Shown here: positions 49,498 through 58,171 of the stretch, one piece after another
Layout: each line of letters opens with the position of its first letter
How positions within the stretch are numbered: the first letter of the stretch is position 1
DNA from: Rhizobium sp. BK418
GTDB taxonomy: Bacteria > Pseudomonadota > Alphaproteobacteria > Rhizobiales > Rhizobiaceae
Direction of reading: 5' to 3'
Assembly (NCBI RefSeq): GCF_004341105.1
Contig: NZ_SLZK01000005.1
Location: forward strand, 310,001-374,000
DNA: 64,000 bases
Program-made: the position numbers and the translations under genes
Notes under the pieces: model-generated
The model's database searches: none
Told to the model about the DNA's origin: nothing
The model's input: only the letters and a program-made list of their open reading frames with translations

Positions 49498-50199
49498 TTG
49501 GATATGTTCGGTTTGCGCGACGAGGAATGGACGGCGATTCTGCTGAGCCTGCGCGTTTCCTTCGTCGCCATGATGGCGAGCCTCCTGCCTGGCATCTTTG
49601 TTGCACTGCTGCTCGCCCGCGGCCGCTTCTGGGGGAAGTCGCTTCTGAATGGCATCGTTCACCTGCCGTTGATTCTGCCGCCCGTCGTCACCGGCTTCAT
49701 TCTCCTTATCCTTTTCGGACGCCGCGGCCCGATCGGCAGCCTGCTCGATCAATATCTCGGCATCGTGCTGTCCTTTCGGTGGACGGGCGCTGCGCTCGCC
49801 TGCGGCGTCATGGGCTTTCCCTTGATGGTCCGCAGCATCCGCCTGTCTATCGAGGCCGTGGACCGCAAGCTGGAGGAAGCGGCTGGGACGCTTGGCGCGA
49901 GCCCTATTTGGGTCTTCCTGACAGTCACGCTGCCGCTCACCATTCCCGGCATCATCGCCGGTATGATCCTCTGCTTTGCCAAAGCGATGGGCGAATTCGG
50001 CGCCACCATCACCTTTGTTTCCAACATCCCGGGCGAAACCCAGACGCTGTCAGCCGCCATTTATACGTTCACTCAGGTGCCGGGCGGCGATGCCGGCGCC
50101 ATGCGGCTAACTCTCGTTTCCATCGTGATCTCAATGCTCGCTTTGCTTGCTTCGGAGTTCCTCGCGTATCTCGCCGGTCAGAGGATCGATCCGGAATGA
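49498..50199 (+). CDS. modB: Molybdate ABC importer permease
   Basis: This 233-residue inner-membrane permease has five to six helices. Motifs match ModB: LILPPVVTGFILLILFGRRG in the middle and the EAA-type loop EEAAGTLGASPIWVFLTVTLPL, which contacts ModC, plus KAMGEFGATITFVSN. A TTG start at 49498 is chosen because GGAG lies 10 bases upstream and the residues DMFGLRDEEW fit the family; the in-frame ATG at 49504 is the alternative. It follows modA by 74 bases and its stop overlaps the modC ATG (ATGA). Confidence 0.94.
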   Translation: MDMFGLRDEEWTAILLSLRVSFVAMMASLLPGIFVALLLARGRFWGKSLLNGIVHLPLILPPVVTGFILLILFGRRGPIGSLLDQYLGIVLSFRWTGAALACGVMGFPLMVRSIRLSIEAVDRKLEEAAGTLGASPIWVFLTVTLPLTIPGIIAGMILCFAKAMGEFGATITFVSNIPGETQTLSAAIYTFTQVPGGDAGAMRLTLVSIVISMLALLASEFLAYLAGQRIDPE

Positions 50200-51266
50200 C
50201 GCTCATTGTCGAAGCAAGACATCGCCTCGGCGCCTTCAGCCTCGACGCCGCCTTCACCTCCGAGCGCGGCGTGACGGCGCTTTTCGGCCGCTCCGGTTCC
50301 GGCAAGACCTCGCTCATCCGCATCATCGCCGGCCTCACCCGCCCGGCCGAAGGCCGGGTCCTACTCGATGGCGAAACGCTGACAGATACGGCAAAAGGCA
50401 TTTTCGTTCCTCGCCACCACCGCCGTTTCGGCTATGTCTTCCAGGAAGCGCGGCTCTTTCCGCACCTGAGCGTCCGAACAAACCTCTTTTATGGACGCTG
50501 GTTCGCGCCGAAATCCGTACACACGGAAAATTTCGACCGCGTCGTCGATCTGCTCGATATCGGCGAACTCCTTGCCCGCAGCCCATCCAAACTCTCGGGC
50601 GGCGAGAAACAGCGCGTCGCGATCGGCCGCGCATTGCTGTCCTCGCCGCGCCTGCTCCTGATGGATGAACCGCTGGCTGCGCTCGATGAAATACGGAAGG
50701 CCGAAATCCTGCCCTATCTCGAGCGCCTACGTGACGACATGGACATTCCCATCGTCTATGTCAGCCATTCGATTGCAGAGGTCGCACGCCTGGCAAACCA
50801 GGTCGTGGTCATGCGCGACGGCAAGGTGGAGGCGGCAGGTCCTGCGACGGAGGTCCTCAGTCGATCTTCGCTGCTCCCGGAAGACCGACGAGAGGCAAGC
50901 GTTGTGCTCGAGGGCGCGGTCGAGACCATCGATGCGGCCAAGCGGATCACAACGATCATGCTGAAATCCGGCCGAGTTTATGTTCCGGGTATTGCGCCGA
51001 CTGTCGGCAAGCCCGCGCGGATCCGCATCCCCGCGCGCGACGTCATGCTGGCGACGCAGAAGCCGGAGGGCTTGAGCGCCCTCAACATTCTGGCAGGCAC
51101 CATCGCCGAGCTTTCGCCGGCTGCGGATGGTACTGTGGAAATCCGCCTCGATTGCGCCGGCGACGCCGTACTTTCGCGTATCACCGCACTCTCCTGCGAA
51201 CGCCTCGGCCTGCGCCAGGGCATGCCCGCTTTCGCCGTCGTCAAGACGGTTGCGCTGGAAGCCTGA
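50196..51266 (+). CDS. modC: Molybdate ABC importer ATPase
   Basis: This 356-residue ATPase drives molybdate uptake. Walker A is GRSGSGKTS near residue 31, the signature LSGGEKQR near 129, Walker B LLLMDEPLAALD and H-loop SHSIAEV. The C-terminal ~70 residues (SALNILAGTIAELSPA...FAVVKTVAL) form the TOBE/Mop oxyanion-binding domain typical of ModC. The start is fixed by a 4-base ATGA overlap with modB. It is convergent with the short ModE gene: the two stop codons abut at 51266/51267 with no spacer. Confidence 0.95.
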   Translation: MTLIVEARHRLGAFSLDAAFTSERGVTALFGRSGSGKTSLIRIIAGLTRPAEGRVLLDGETLTDTAKGIFVPRHHRRFGYVFQEARLFPHLSVRTNLFYGRWFAPKSVHTENFDRVVDLLDIGELLARSPSKLSGGEKQRVAIGRALLSSPRLLLMDEPLAALDEIRKAEILPYLERLRDDMDIPIVYVSHSIAEVARLANQVVVMRDGKVEAAGPATEVLSRSSLLPEDRREASVVLEGAVETIDAAKRITTIMLKSGRVYVPGIAPTVGKPARIRIPARDVMLATQKPEGLSALNILAGTIAELSPAADGTVEIRLDCAGDAVLSRITALSCERLGLRQGMPAFAVVKTVALEA

Positions 51267-51644
51267 TCAGCCCCGACCATTCTGTTGAAGATTGCGGTTG
51301 TTCTGCAGCCAGGCGAGATCCTCAGCAAGGCTGTTACGCACCGTCTTTTCCATCTCGCGAAAGCGCGCCAGCAACTCTTCGCCGAAAGGCGTCAGCGCCG
51401 CACCGCCGCCCTTCTGGCCGCCGCGCTGCGATTCCACCACCGGGGCCCTGAACATGCGGTTCATATCGGCAACCAGCATCCAGGCGCGACGATAGGACAT
51501 GTCCATTGCGCGGCCTGCCGCGGAGATCGAACCGGTCTCGCGGATATGTTCGAGCAGTTCCATCTTGCCGTGGCCGAGGCGATCGTCATCGGGAAACGTG
51601 ATTCGCAGGACGGGCGTAAGCGGATTTTTGGCGATTTCGGTCAT
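51267..51644 (-). CDS. modE: ModE-type winged-helix regulator without Mop domains
   Basis: This 125-residue protein corresponds to the N-terminal DNA-binding half of ModE: HGKMELLEHIRETGSISAAG, then RAMDMSYRRAWMLVADMNRMF and VESQRGGQKGGGAALTPFGEE. The molybdate-binding Mop domains of E. coli ModE are absent; the protein ends with a Asn/Arg-rich tail. Such short ModE-like proteins occur in several alphaproteobacteria and are thought to regulate mod and related genes, sensing molybdate by some other route. It sits directly after modC on the opposite strand and is expected to bind the sites upstream of modA. Confidence 0.88.
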   Translation of the reverse strand: MTEIAKNPLTPVLRITFPDDDRLGHGKMELLEHIRETGSISAAGRAMDMSYRRAWMLVADMNRMFRAPVVESQRGGQKGGGAALTPFGEELLARFREMEKTVRNSLAEDLAWLQNNRNLQQNGRG

Positions 51645-51852
51645 ATCGATCGGAATTTGCAGAAGTCTTCATTACTTTACGCTCGACCGAAGACGCTGTA
51701 CACAACTGCTCCATGTCGACCAAGGGTCGAAATCTCGATTTCGTCACGCCAAATACGGCTTTCCGCCGTCGCGCGCTGCGCCGCGTCTTGAAACGTTAAT
51801 GGTTTGATGCCTATCTTAACCATGATCCGGTTGCGCCGGATTTGTGTTGTGC

Positions 51853-52296
51853 ATGGTTTGTCATTCCAGGAAAGGGAAAGCACTGACAACAGTACACGCC
51901 AAGGGAAAAACGCTCGTCGTTGTCCCGAAGGGTTCGGAACGTGGCGCCGATGGCGCTGCCCGTGCTCTGGAAGCCGTCCTCGTCAGCCTCGAGGATTCCA
52001 AAGCTGAAGATATCGTCACCATCAACATTGCTGGAAAATCGGCGCTGGGAGACTACATGGTTGTCGTCTCTGGCCGCTCGAACAGGCATGTCATGGCGAT
52101 CGCCGATCATCTTCTGACTGATCTCAAGGACGAGGGCTTCGGTACGGCCCGCGTCGAAGGTCAGGAAGGCGGTGATTGGATCCTGATCGACACCGGTGAC
52201 ATCATTGTGCATGTGTTCCGTCCCGAAATCCGCGAGTTCTACAACATCGAAAAGATGTGGGCGGCTCCAGATATGGACGAGGAAACGCGGCACTGA
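51853..52296 (+). CDS. rsfS: Ribosomal silencing factor RsfS
   Basis: This ~147-residue protein (Iojap/RsfS family) binds L14 on the 50S subunit and blocks subunit joining under starvation. The core is plain: KAEDIVTINIAGKSALGDYMVVVSG, followed by SNRHVMAIADHLLTDLKDEG and EGQEGGDWILIDTGDIIVHVF. The start is uncertain: ATG 51853 and GTG 51844 have weak ribosome binding sites, while an in-frame CTG at 51883 has AAGGGA upstream. rlmH follows 118 bases later. In relatives it normally follows nadD directly; here the mod cluster has been inserted between. Confidence 0.92.
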   Translation: MVCHSRKGKALTTVHAKGKTLVVVPKGSERGADGAARALEAVLVSLEDSKAEDIVTINIAGKSALGDYMVVVSGRSNRHVMAIADHLLTDLKDEGFGTARVEGQEGGDWILIDTGDIIVHVFRPEIREFYNIEKMWAAPDMDEETRH

Positions 52297-52414
52297 CAGG
52301 CAGCTCGGCATCCGCCCGGCGCCTGAAGTGTGGTAACTGACCAGGCCGGCTTTCGATGGCGGGCCGGTAAATCCACATTGCGCTTCCGAAGCGCGGCAGA
52401 GCAGGAGCGGATGA

Positions 52415-52897
52415 ATGCGGATTGGTCTTTTTGCGGTGGGACGGCTGAAGTCCGGCCCCGAAAAGGATCTTGCGGCCCGTTATTTCGACCGTTTTGCAAA
52501 GGCCGGTCCTGCGGTCGGCCTGGAATTTTCCCGTATTGCCGAAGTTGCCGAAAGCCGCGCCTCCAACGCCGAGACCCGCAAACGCGAGGAAGCGGCCATG
52601 CTGCTGAAGTCGCTTGCCGACGGCAGCATTCTCGTTCTTCTCGACGAACGCGGCAAGGCACTGGACAGCGAAGCCTTCGCCAATCTGCTCGGCGGCTACC
52701 GCGATCAGGGCAAGCGCGACCTGACGATTGCGATCGGCGGCGCCGATGGCCTCGATCCCTCGCTCTACGACCGCGCCGACATGACACTCTGCCTCGGCAA
52801 GATGACGTGGCCGCACCAGATTGTCCGAACCCTTATTGCCGAGCAGCTTTATCGCGCCGTAACGATCCTCTCCGGGCATCCTTATCATCGTGTCTGA
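52415..52897 (+). CDS. rlmH: 23S rRNA pseudouridine-1915 N3-methyltransferase
   Basis: This 160-residue SPOUT-fold methyltransferase acts on the 70S ribosome at helix 69. The N terminus MRIGLFAVGRLKSGPEK, the middle LLDERGKALDSEAFANLL and the C-terminal knot region (DLTIAIGGADGLDPSLYDRA, then KMTWPHQIVRTLIAEQLYRA and GHPYHR) match RlmH. It follows rsfS by 118 bases and precedes the EnvC-like gene by 124 bases, the conserved rhizobial order. The ATG has AGCGGATGA upstream. Length is normal. Confidence 0.96.
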   Translation: MRIGLFAVGRLKSGPEKDLAARYFDRFAKAGPAVGLEFSRIAEVAESRASNAETRKREEAAMLLKSLADGSILVLLDERGKALDSEAFANLLGGYRDQGKRDLTIAIGGADGLDPSLYDRADMTLCLGKMTWPHQIVRTLIAEQLYRAVTILSGHPYHRV

Positions 52898-53021
52898 TAC
52901 GGCCGGAAATGGTCACGCAGCCGTGTTTTGCCTCCTGGCCTGTTCTCCTTCAAACTTTCTGGCCAACGGGCCCAAATCAGCTTAGGTTCCGGGCGATTTT
53001 GAACGAGTAAACCCCAAACGT

Positions 53022-54458
53022 ATGACGAGAGCTGCCTCCAAGCGATCACGCCTGTTCCTGCCGGCCATTGCCGCAGGGCTGAGTGCGGCCGTCACTGTCG
53101 TTTCTGGCCACTCGTCTTCAGTGCGGGCGCAGGACGCCCCCACGCCGCCCGCAGCCGAACCGGCAGCACCTGCAGCGTCCTCCGACCAGCCGCCGCCTGA
53201 TCCCGCAGCCGAACTTGCGAAAAAGCGCGATGAGACCCGAGCCGAACTCGATAAGCTGTCGAAGACGATAAGCCTGTCCTCCGACAAAGTGACTGAACTT
53301 CAAAGCAGCATCGATAATCTGGAAAAGAGCACGGCAAACATACGCCAGGCACTGATCGATTCCGCCGCTCGCCGTAAATCGCTAGAAGGCAAGATTCTCG
53401 CTAGCGAAAAGAAGCTCGCCGAGCTCGGCGTGAAGGAAGACGGCATCCGCCGCTCCCTACACGAGCGCCGTGGGCTTCTTGCCGAGGTTCTCGCTGCCCT
53501 CCAGCGCATGGGCAGAAACCCGCCGCCTGCCCTTCTCGTGACACCGGAAGATGCGCTCGGCTCTGTTCGTAGTGCCATTCTGCTCGGCGCCGTGGTGCCT
53601 GGCATCCGCAAGGAGACCGAAAAACTCGCCGCCGATCTCGCCAATCTTTCGGCCCTGCAGACGGCAAGCGCCAAGGAGAAGGAAGATTTCGCCGCCACCA
53701 TGGCAAACAGCCTGGAGGAAGAACGGCGCATGGACCTGCTGCTTGCCGAAAACGACAAGCTCAGCCGCTCGAACACCGCCGAGCTGGAGGCCGAGAAGCA
53801 TCGTTCGCAGGAGTTGGCGGGCAAGGCGACGACGCTCGAAAGCCTTGTAGCCTCGATGGAAACGGAAATCGCCTCGGTGCGCGATGCCGCCGCAGCCGCA
53901 AGGCAAGCGGAAGAAAACCGCAAGCTGCTGACGGACGAACAGCGTGCCCAGGCGAAGGCTTTGGCTGACAGCGGTGTGCCCGATAAAAACCGCATTGCGC
54001 CCGCATATCCCTTCGGAGAATTGAAGACAAAGCTGGAGTTGCCTGTGGCAGGCGATATTCTGCGCCAGTTCGGCGATGCCGATGGCACCGGACACGAGGC
54101 CATGGGAATGACGGTCGCGACCAATCCGGAGACGGTGGTTACGGCCCCTGCTGATGGTCTGGTGGTTTTTGCCGGCGCCTTCCGTAGCTATGGCCAGATG
54201 ATCATCCTCGACGCTGGCGACGGATACCACCTGGTTCTCTCAGGCATGGATACGATCAGCACCCGTCAGGGAAAATTCGTTTTCTCCGGCGAACCTCTGG
54301 CTGTGATGGGTGCGAAAAGAGTGGCAAGCGCAACAGCATTGGCGCTGGAAACAGATCGGCCGACGCTTTACATTGAGTTTCGAAAGGACGGTAAACCGGT
54401 CGATTCCCGACCGTGGTGGACCGCCAAAGACACTGGAAAGGCACGCAATGATTCGTAG
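53022..54458 (+). CDS. EnvC-like murein hydrolase activator (coiled coil plus degenerate LytM domain)
   Basis: This 478-residue protein with an N-terminal signal-anchor/signal peptide lies in the periplasm. A Pro/Ala-rich segment (residues ~35-70) is followed by a long coiled coil (KRDETRAELDKLSKTISLSS... to residue ~330). The C-terminal domain (LPVAGDILRQFGDADGTG..., TAPADGLVVFAGAFRSYGQ) is M23/LytM-like. The zinc ligands seem lost: the usual HxxxD becomes HEAMG and the final His region reads LVLSGMD. This degeneracy is typical of EnvC-class activators that stimulate amidases in cell division. Its stop overlaps the ctpA start by 11 bases. Confidence 0.9.
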   Translation: MTRAASKRSRLFLPAIAAGLSAAVTVVSGHSSSVRAQDAPTPPAAEPAAPAASSDQPPPDPAAELAKKRDETRAELDKLSKTISLSSDKVTELQSSIDNLEKSTANIRQALIDSAARRKSLEGKILASEKKLAELGVKEDGIRRSLHERRGLLAEVLAALQRMGRNPPPALLVTPEDALGSVRSAILLGAVVPGIRKETEKLAADLANLSALQTASAKEKEDFAATMANSLEEERRMDLLLAENDKLSRSNTAELEAEKHRSQELAGKATTLESLVASMETEIASVRDAAAAARQAEENRKLLTDEQRAQAKALADSGVPDKNRIAPAYPFGELKTKLELPVAGDILRQFGDADGTGHEAMGMTVATNPETVVTAPADGLVVFAGAFRSYGQMIILDAGDGYHLVLSGMDTISTRQGKFVFSGEPLAVMGAKRVASATALALETDRPTLYIEFRKDGKPVDSRPWWTAKDTGKARNDS

Positions 54459-55770
54459 GGCTTCTCTTGTTCTGGTCGGCGCACTGATGGGCGCGACCGC
54501 GATGAGCGTCATTTACTCCGCAGGCGTGCCTGCAGAGGCGGCTGGCGCATCGACTTATAAGGAGCTTTCGGTATTCGGTGACGTCTTCGAACGCGTGCGT
54601 GCGCAATACGTAACGCCGCCGGCTGAGGACAAGCTGATTGAAAGCGCCATCAATGGTATGCTGTCCTCGCTCGATCCGCATTCCAGCTACATGAATGCGA
54701 AGGACGCCGAAGACATGCGCACCCAGACCAAGGGTGAGTTCGGCGGCCTCGGCATTGAAGTCACGATGGAAGACGAACTCGTCAAGGTCATCACCCCGAT
54801 CGATGATACTCCCGCCGCCAAGGCTGGCGTCCTCGCCGGCGACTATATTTCCGAGATCGACGGCCAGTCCGTCCGCGGCCTGAAGCTTGAAGACGCCGTC
54901 GAGAAGATGCGCGGCGCCGTCAACACGCCGATCAAGCTGACGCTCATCCGCAAGGGGGCTGATAAGCCGATCGAACTGACAATCATTCGCGACGTCGTTG
55001 CCGTCCAGGCCGTCAAGTCGCGCGTCGAGGATGATGTCGGCTACCTGCGTGTCATCTCCTTCACCGAGAAGACCTATCCGGATCTCGAAAAGGCGATCCA
55101 GAAGATCAAGGCCACCGTTCCGGCCGACAAGCTCAAGGGCTTTGTCCTTGATCTGCGTCTCAACCCCGGCGGTCTGCTCGACCAGGCGATCAATGTTTCC
55201 GACGCCTTCCTGCAGCGTGGTGAAGTGGTTTCCACCCGCGGTCGCAACCCGGATGAGACCCGCCGCTTCAACGCCGGTCCGGGCGACCTGACAGATGGCA
55301 AGCCGCTGATCGTTCTCATCAACGGCGGTTCGGCTTCTGCATCGGAAATCGTCGCCGGCGCCCTGCAGGACCTGCGTCGCGCAACGGTGCTCGGCACGCG
55401 GTCCTTCGGCAAGGGTTCGGTCCAGACGATCATCCCGCTCGGCGAGAACGGGGCGCTGCGTCTGACGACGGCGCTCTACTACACGCCGTCGGGCCGCTCG
55501 ATCCAAGGTACCGGCATTACGCCTGACATCAAGGTGGAAGAGCCCCTTCCGGCCGATCTCCAGGGCAAGATGGTGACCGAGGGTGAATCCGCCCTGCGCG
55601 GCCACATCAAGGGTCAGAACGAAACGGACGAAGGTTCGGGTTCCGTTGCCTACGTCCCGCCGGATCCGAAGGACGACGTCCAGCTCAACTACGCGCTTGA
55701 CCTGCTGCGCGGCAACAAGAGCGATCCGTCCTTCCCGCCGAACCCGGAAAAGGCCGTCGTCGCCAAGTAA
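54448..55770 (+). CDS. ctpA: Carboxyl-terminal processing protease CtpA (peptidase S41)
   Basis: This 440-residue periplasmic serine protease degrades cell-wall-related substrates. A signal peptide (SLVLVGALMGATAMSVIYSAG) precedes a PDZ domain (EFGGLGIEVTMEDELVKVI, region ~90-170) and the S41 catalytic core. The nucleophile Ser lies in GGSASASEIVAG near residue 295 and the Lys in GTRSFGKGSVQTI near 320. The ATG at 54448 is 11 bases inside the end of the EnvC-like gene, with GGAAAGG upstream, so the two are coupled. A strong terminator follows. Length is normal for the alphaproteobacterial CtpA. Confidence 0.95.
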   Translation: MIRRASLVLVGALMGATAMSVIYSAGVPAEAAGASTYKELSVFGDVFERVRAQYVTPPAEDKLIESAINGMLSSLDPHSSYMNAKDAEDMRTQTKGEFGGLGIEVTMEDELVKVITPIDDTPAAKAGVLAGDYISEIDGQSVRGLKLEDAVEKMRGAVNTPIKLTLIRKGADKPIELTIIRDVVAVQAVKSRVEDDVGYLRVISFTEKTYPDLEKAIQKIKATVPADKLKGFVLDLRLNPGGLLDQAINVSDAFLQRGEVVSTRGRNPDETRRFNAGPGDLTDGKPLIVLINGGSASASEIVAGALQDLRRATVLGTRSFGKGSVQTIIPLGENGALRLTTALYYTPSGRSIQGTGITPDIKVEEPLPADLQGKMVTEGESALRGHIKGQNETDEGSGSVAYVPPDPKDDVQLNYALDLLRGNKSDPSFPPNPEKAVVAK

Positions 55771-55779
55771 TTCACTGTT

Positions 55780-55815
55780 CTCAAGGCCGGGCACCGCCCG
55801 GCCTTGAGGCTTTCT
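55780..55815 (+). terminator. Strong hairpin after ctpA
   Basis: CTCAAGGCCGGGC (55780-55792) pairs perfectly over 13 bp with GCCCGGCCTTGAG (55796-55808), with a 3-base loop. The following GCTTTCT is a modest T tract, so it may be a partial terminator before the deacetylase gene. Confidence 0.75.
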
Positions 55816-55846
55816 GCTGTTTCCCGGTTTTGGAGCGGGCAAGGAA

Positions 55847-57046
55847 TTGGGAACGGATTTGCATGCACCTCTAGGCCGCAACCGCAAGGCGGCGCGCAAG
55901 CGTCCTGGTATATTGCGGATCGGGCAGATTGCCGCGAGCATCTGTCTTGTCGCGATCGGCGGCTTTTCCCTTTACACGGCATTTCGAAGTGATGGCCTGG
56001 AACAGGTGAAGCCTCCGGCATCGCAGGACAGATCTGCCGCCCCGCCAACCGATACGATCCAGCAGCCGCGGACACCAGGCAGTCAGGCCGCAAACGGCAT
56101 GTCACGCTCCGAACCCCAATCGGGTGCCAATGTGGAACGGATGGTGACCGGCGACGGCTCCGTCGTCACCAAATACAGCCCTCGTCCGCGCGATGGCAGC
56201 GGCCCGGTCCTGGTCGATGCCATGCAGATGGGCCAGGATCCGCGGATGGCCGCCATTCCCAACGAAACGTTGCTTGAGGATACGCCCTTCGGTCGACTGC
56301 CGATCACCGGACCGGATGGACGACGGCCAATGGACCAGTATGCGCGGCCATGGTCCGGCACGCGAGGTACACGCATCGCGATCGTCGTCAGCGGCCTGGG
56401 CCTCAGCCAGACAGGCACGCAGCGCGCCATACAGCAATTGCCGGAGGAGATCACCTTTGCATTTGCCGCCAGTGGCAACAGCCTGCAGCGTTGGATGCAG
56501 GATGCGCGGCGCGGCGGCCACGAAATAATGCTACAGATTCCACTGGAACCATTCGATTATCCAGCTAATGATCCGGGGCCGGGTACGCTGCTGACATCGA
56601 AATCCGTGGCGCGCAATATCGAAAACCTGCACCGGGCAATGGGCGAGATTACCAATTATACCGGCGTCATGAATTATCTGGGCGGGCGCTTCCTCTCCGA
56701 TCCCCAGGCCTTGGAGCCAATCATGCGGGATATCGGCAAGCGCGGCCTGCTCTTCCTCGACGACGGCACTTCGGCGCAGTCCAAGACCGCTGTGGTCGCC
56801 AAGGGCACGGAGCTTCCTTACGCTTTCGCTGACCTGCAGCTGGACGGCCAGGTTGACGTGAGCGCGATCCTGCAGAAACTCGATGAACTGGAGCGCATCG
56901 CCCGCCGCAACGGTCAGGCGATCGGCGTTGCCTCGGCCTTCGACGAGAGCATTGACGCGATCTCCAAATGGAGCGAGGAAGCAACCATGCGCGGCATCGA
57001 AATCGTCGGCGTTGCGGCACTCGTCAATGACCCTAGGAATCCCTGA
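55847..57046 (+). CDS. Divergent polysaccharide deacetylase family protein
   Basis: This 399-residue protein has an N-terminal signal-anchor helix (IGQIAASICLVAIGGFSLYTAF), a Pro/Gly-rich linker, and a periplasmic domain of the divergent polysaccharide deacetylase (DUF610) group: RIAIVVSGLGLSQTGTQRAI, then ITFAFAASGNSLQRWMQDAR, HEIMLQIPLEPF, TNYTGVMNYLGGRFLSD. It probably acts on or near peptidoglycan in the CtpA/EnvC context, but its activity is unproven. The TTG at 55847 is chosen because the family N terminus MGTDLHAPL fits; the ribosome binding site (AAGGA) is close. rppH follows 13 bases after. Confidence 0.85.
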   Translation: MGTDLHAPLGRNRKAARKRPGILRIGQIAASICLVAIGGFSLYTAFRSDGLEQVKPPASQDRSAAPPTDTIQQPRTPGSQAANGMSRSEPQSGANVERMVTGDGSVVTKYSPRPRDGSGPVLVDAMQMGQDPRMAAIPNETLLEDTPFGRLPITGPDGRRPMDQYARPWSGTRGTRIAIVVSGLGLSQTGTQRAIQQLPEEITFAFAASGNSLQRWMQDARRGGHEIMLQIPLEPFDYPANDPGPGTLLTSKSVARNIENLHRAMGEITNYTGVMNYLGGRFLSDPQALEPIMRDIGKRGLLFLDDGTSAQSKTAVVAKGTELPYAFADLQLDGQVDVSAILQKLDELERIARRNGQAIGVASAFDESIDAISKWSEEATMRGIEIVGVAALVNDPRNP

Positions 57047-57059
57047 GCGGAGAAGAGCC

Positions 57060-57593
57060 ATGAGCCAGGCGACCATAAGAGCCGAGGATCTGCCCTATCG
57101 CCCCTGCGTTGGCGTGATGATCCTGAACCGCCGGGGCCTTGTCTGGGCCGGGCGGCGCATTCCCGACGGCAATTCCGAGTATGATGGCTCCCCCCAGCTG
57201 TGGCAGATGCCGCAGGGCGGTATCGACAAAGGTGAGGATCCGCTGGATGCAGCCTATCGCGAGCTTTACGAGGAAACCGGCATAAAGACCGTGACCTTGC
57301 TTGCCGAGGCGCAAGACTGGATCAATTACGACCTTCCGCCGCAGCTGATCGGCATCGGCCTGCGGGGCAAATATCGCGGCCAGACCCAGCGCTGGTTCGC
57401 GTTCCGCTTCGAGGGCGATGAAAGCGAGATCGCCATCAATCCGCCGCCGGGCGGCCACGAGCCGGAATTCGATGCCTGGGAATGGAAGCCGATGGAAGAC
57501 TTGCCCGGCCTGATCGTTCCCTTCAAGCGCGTCGTTTATGAGCGGGTCGTAGCGGAATTCAGCCACCTTTCCGGATTGATCCCGGAAGATTGA
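57060..57593 (+). CDS. rppH: RNA pyrophosphohydrolase
   Basis: This 177-residue NUDIX enzyme removes pyrophosphate from the 5' end of mRNA, starting its decay, and can hydrolyse dinucleoside polyphosphates. The NUDIX box is complete: GGIDKGEDPLDAAYRELYEETGI, near residues 60-82. The N terminus YRPCVGVMILNRRGLVWAGRR and QTQRWFAFRFEGDE are RppH hallmarks. The ATG at 57060 has GGAGAAGAG upstream and is 14 bases after the deacetylase stop. It is the last gene of the nadD-rsfS-rlmH-ctpA type cluster. Also known as ialA in pathogens. Confidence 0.95.
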   Translation: MSQATIRAEDLPYRPCVGVMILNRRGLVWAGRRIPDGNSEYDGSPQLWQMPQGGIDKGEDPLDAAYRELYEETGIKTVTLLAEAQDWINYDLPPQLIGIGLRGKYRGQTQRWFAFRFEGDESEIAINPPPGGHEPEFDAWEWKPMEDLPGLIVPFKRVVYERVVAEFSHLSGLIPED

Positions 57594-57636
57594 TCACCGC
57601 ATCGGCTGAAGTCTTCATCAATGCGCCCAAAACGAA

Positions 57637-57662
57637 ACCGGCCGCCCCAGGGGCGACCGGCT
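57637..57662 (-). terminator. Terminator of bfr
   Basis: On the minus strand GCCGGTCGCCCC and GGGGCGGCCGG form an almost perfect stem followed by TTTCGTTTT, 25 bases after the bfr stop. Confidence 0.75.
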
Positions 57663-57685
57663 GATATAACATTGCCGATGGCGAA

Positions 57686-58171
57686 TTATTCGGCCTCGTT
57701 GGCCGAGTCTGCATTGAGTTGACCGTACTTGGCTTCGCCGATCTTCTCGAGCAGGTCGAGCTGCGTTTCGAGGAAGTCGATATGGCCTTCTTCATCTGCG
57801 AGCAGCTCTTCGAAGAGCTTCATGGAAACGTAGTCACCGGCGTCATGGCAGATATCGCGCGACTTCTTGTAAGCTGTGCGGGCGTCATATTCGCCGGCAA
57901 GATCGGCTTCCAGAACTTCCTTGACGTTCTGACCGATGCGCAGCGGCGCGAGTGTCTGCAGGTTGGGATGGCCTTCGAGGAAGATGATGCGCGCGACCAG
58001 ACGGTCGGCATGGTGCATTTCTTCGATCGATTCGGCGCGCTCTTTCTTGGCGAGCTTGGTGTAGCCCCAATCTTCAAGGAGGCGATAATGAACCCAATAC
58101 TGGTTGACTGCACCGAGCTCTAAAAAAAGGGCCTCGTTAAGCCGCTCGATGACTTTTTTGTCGCCTTTCAA
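57686..58171 (-). CDS. bfr: Bacterioferritin
   Basis: This 161-residue ferritin-like protein stores iron as a 24-mer. The full di-iron ferroxidase set is present at the usual positions: Glu18, Glu51, His54, Glu94, Glu127, His130; the haem ligand Met52 is also present (EEMHHADR). The start MKGDKKVIERLNEAL lines up with other bacterioferritins, but the codon is TTG at 58171, with AGGAG about 8 bases upstream. It overlaps the ferredoxin-like gene by 35 bases. That gene likely encodes the partner that helps release iron. Confidence 0.95.
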   Translation of the reverse strand: MKGDKKVIERLNEALFLELGAVNQYWVHYRLLEDWGYTKLAKKERAESIEEMHHADRLVARIIFLEGHPNLQTLAPLRIGQNVKEVLEADLAGEYDARTAYKKSRDICHDAGDYVSMKLFEELLADEEGHIDFLETQLDLLEKIGEAKYGQLNADSANEAE

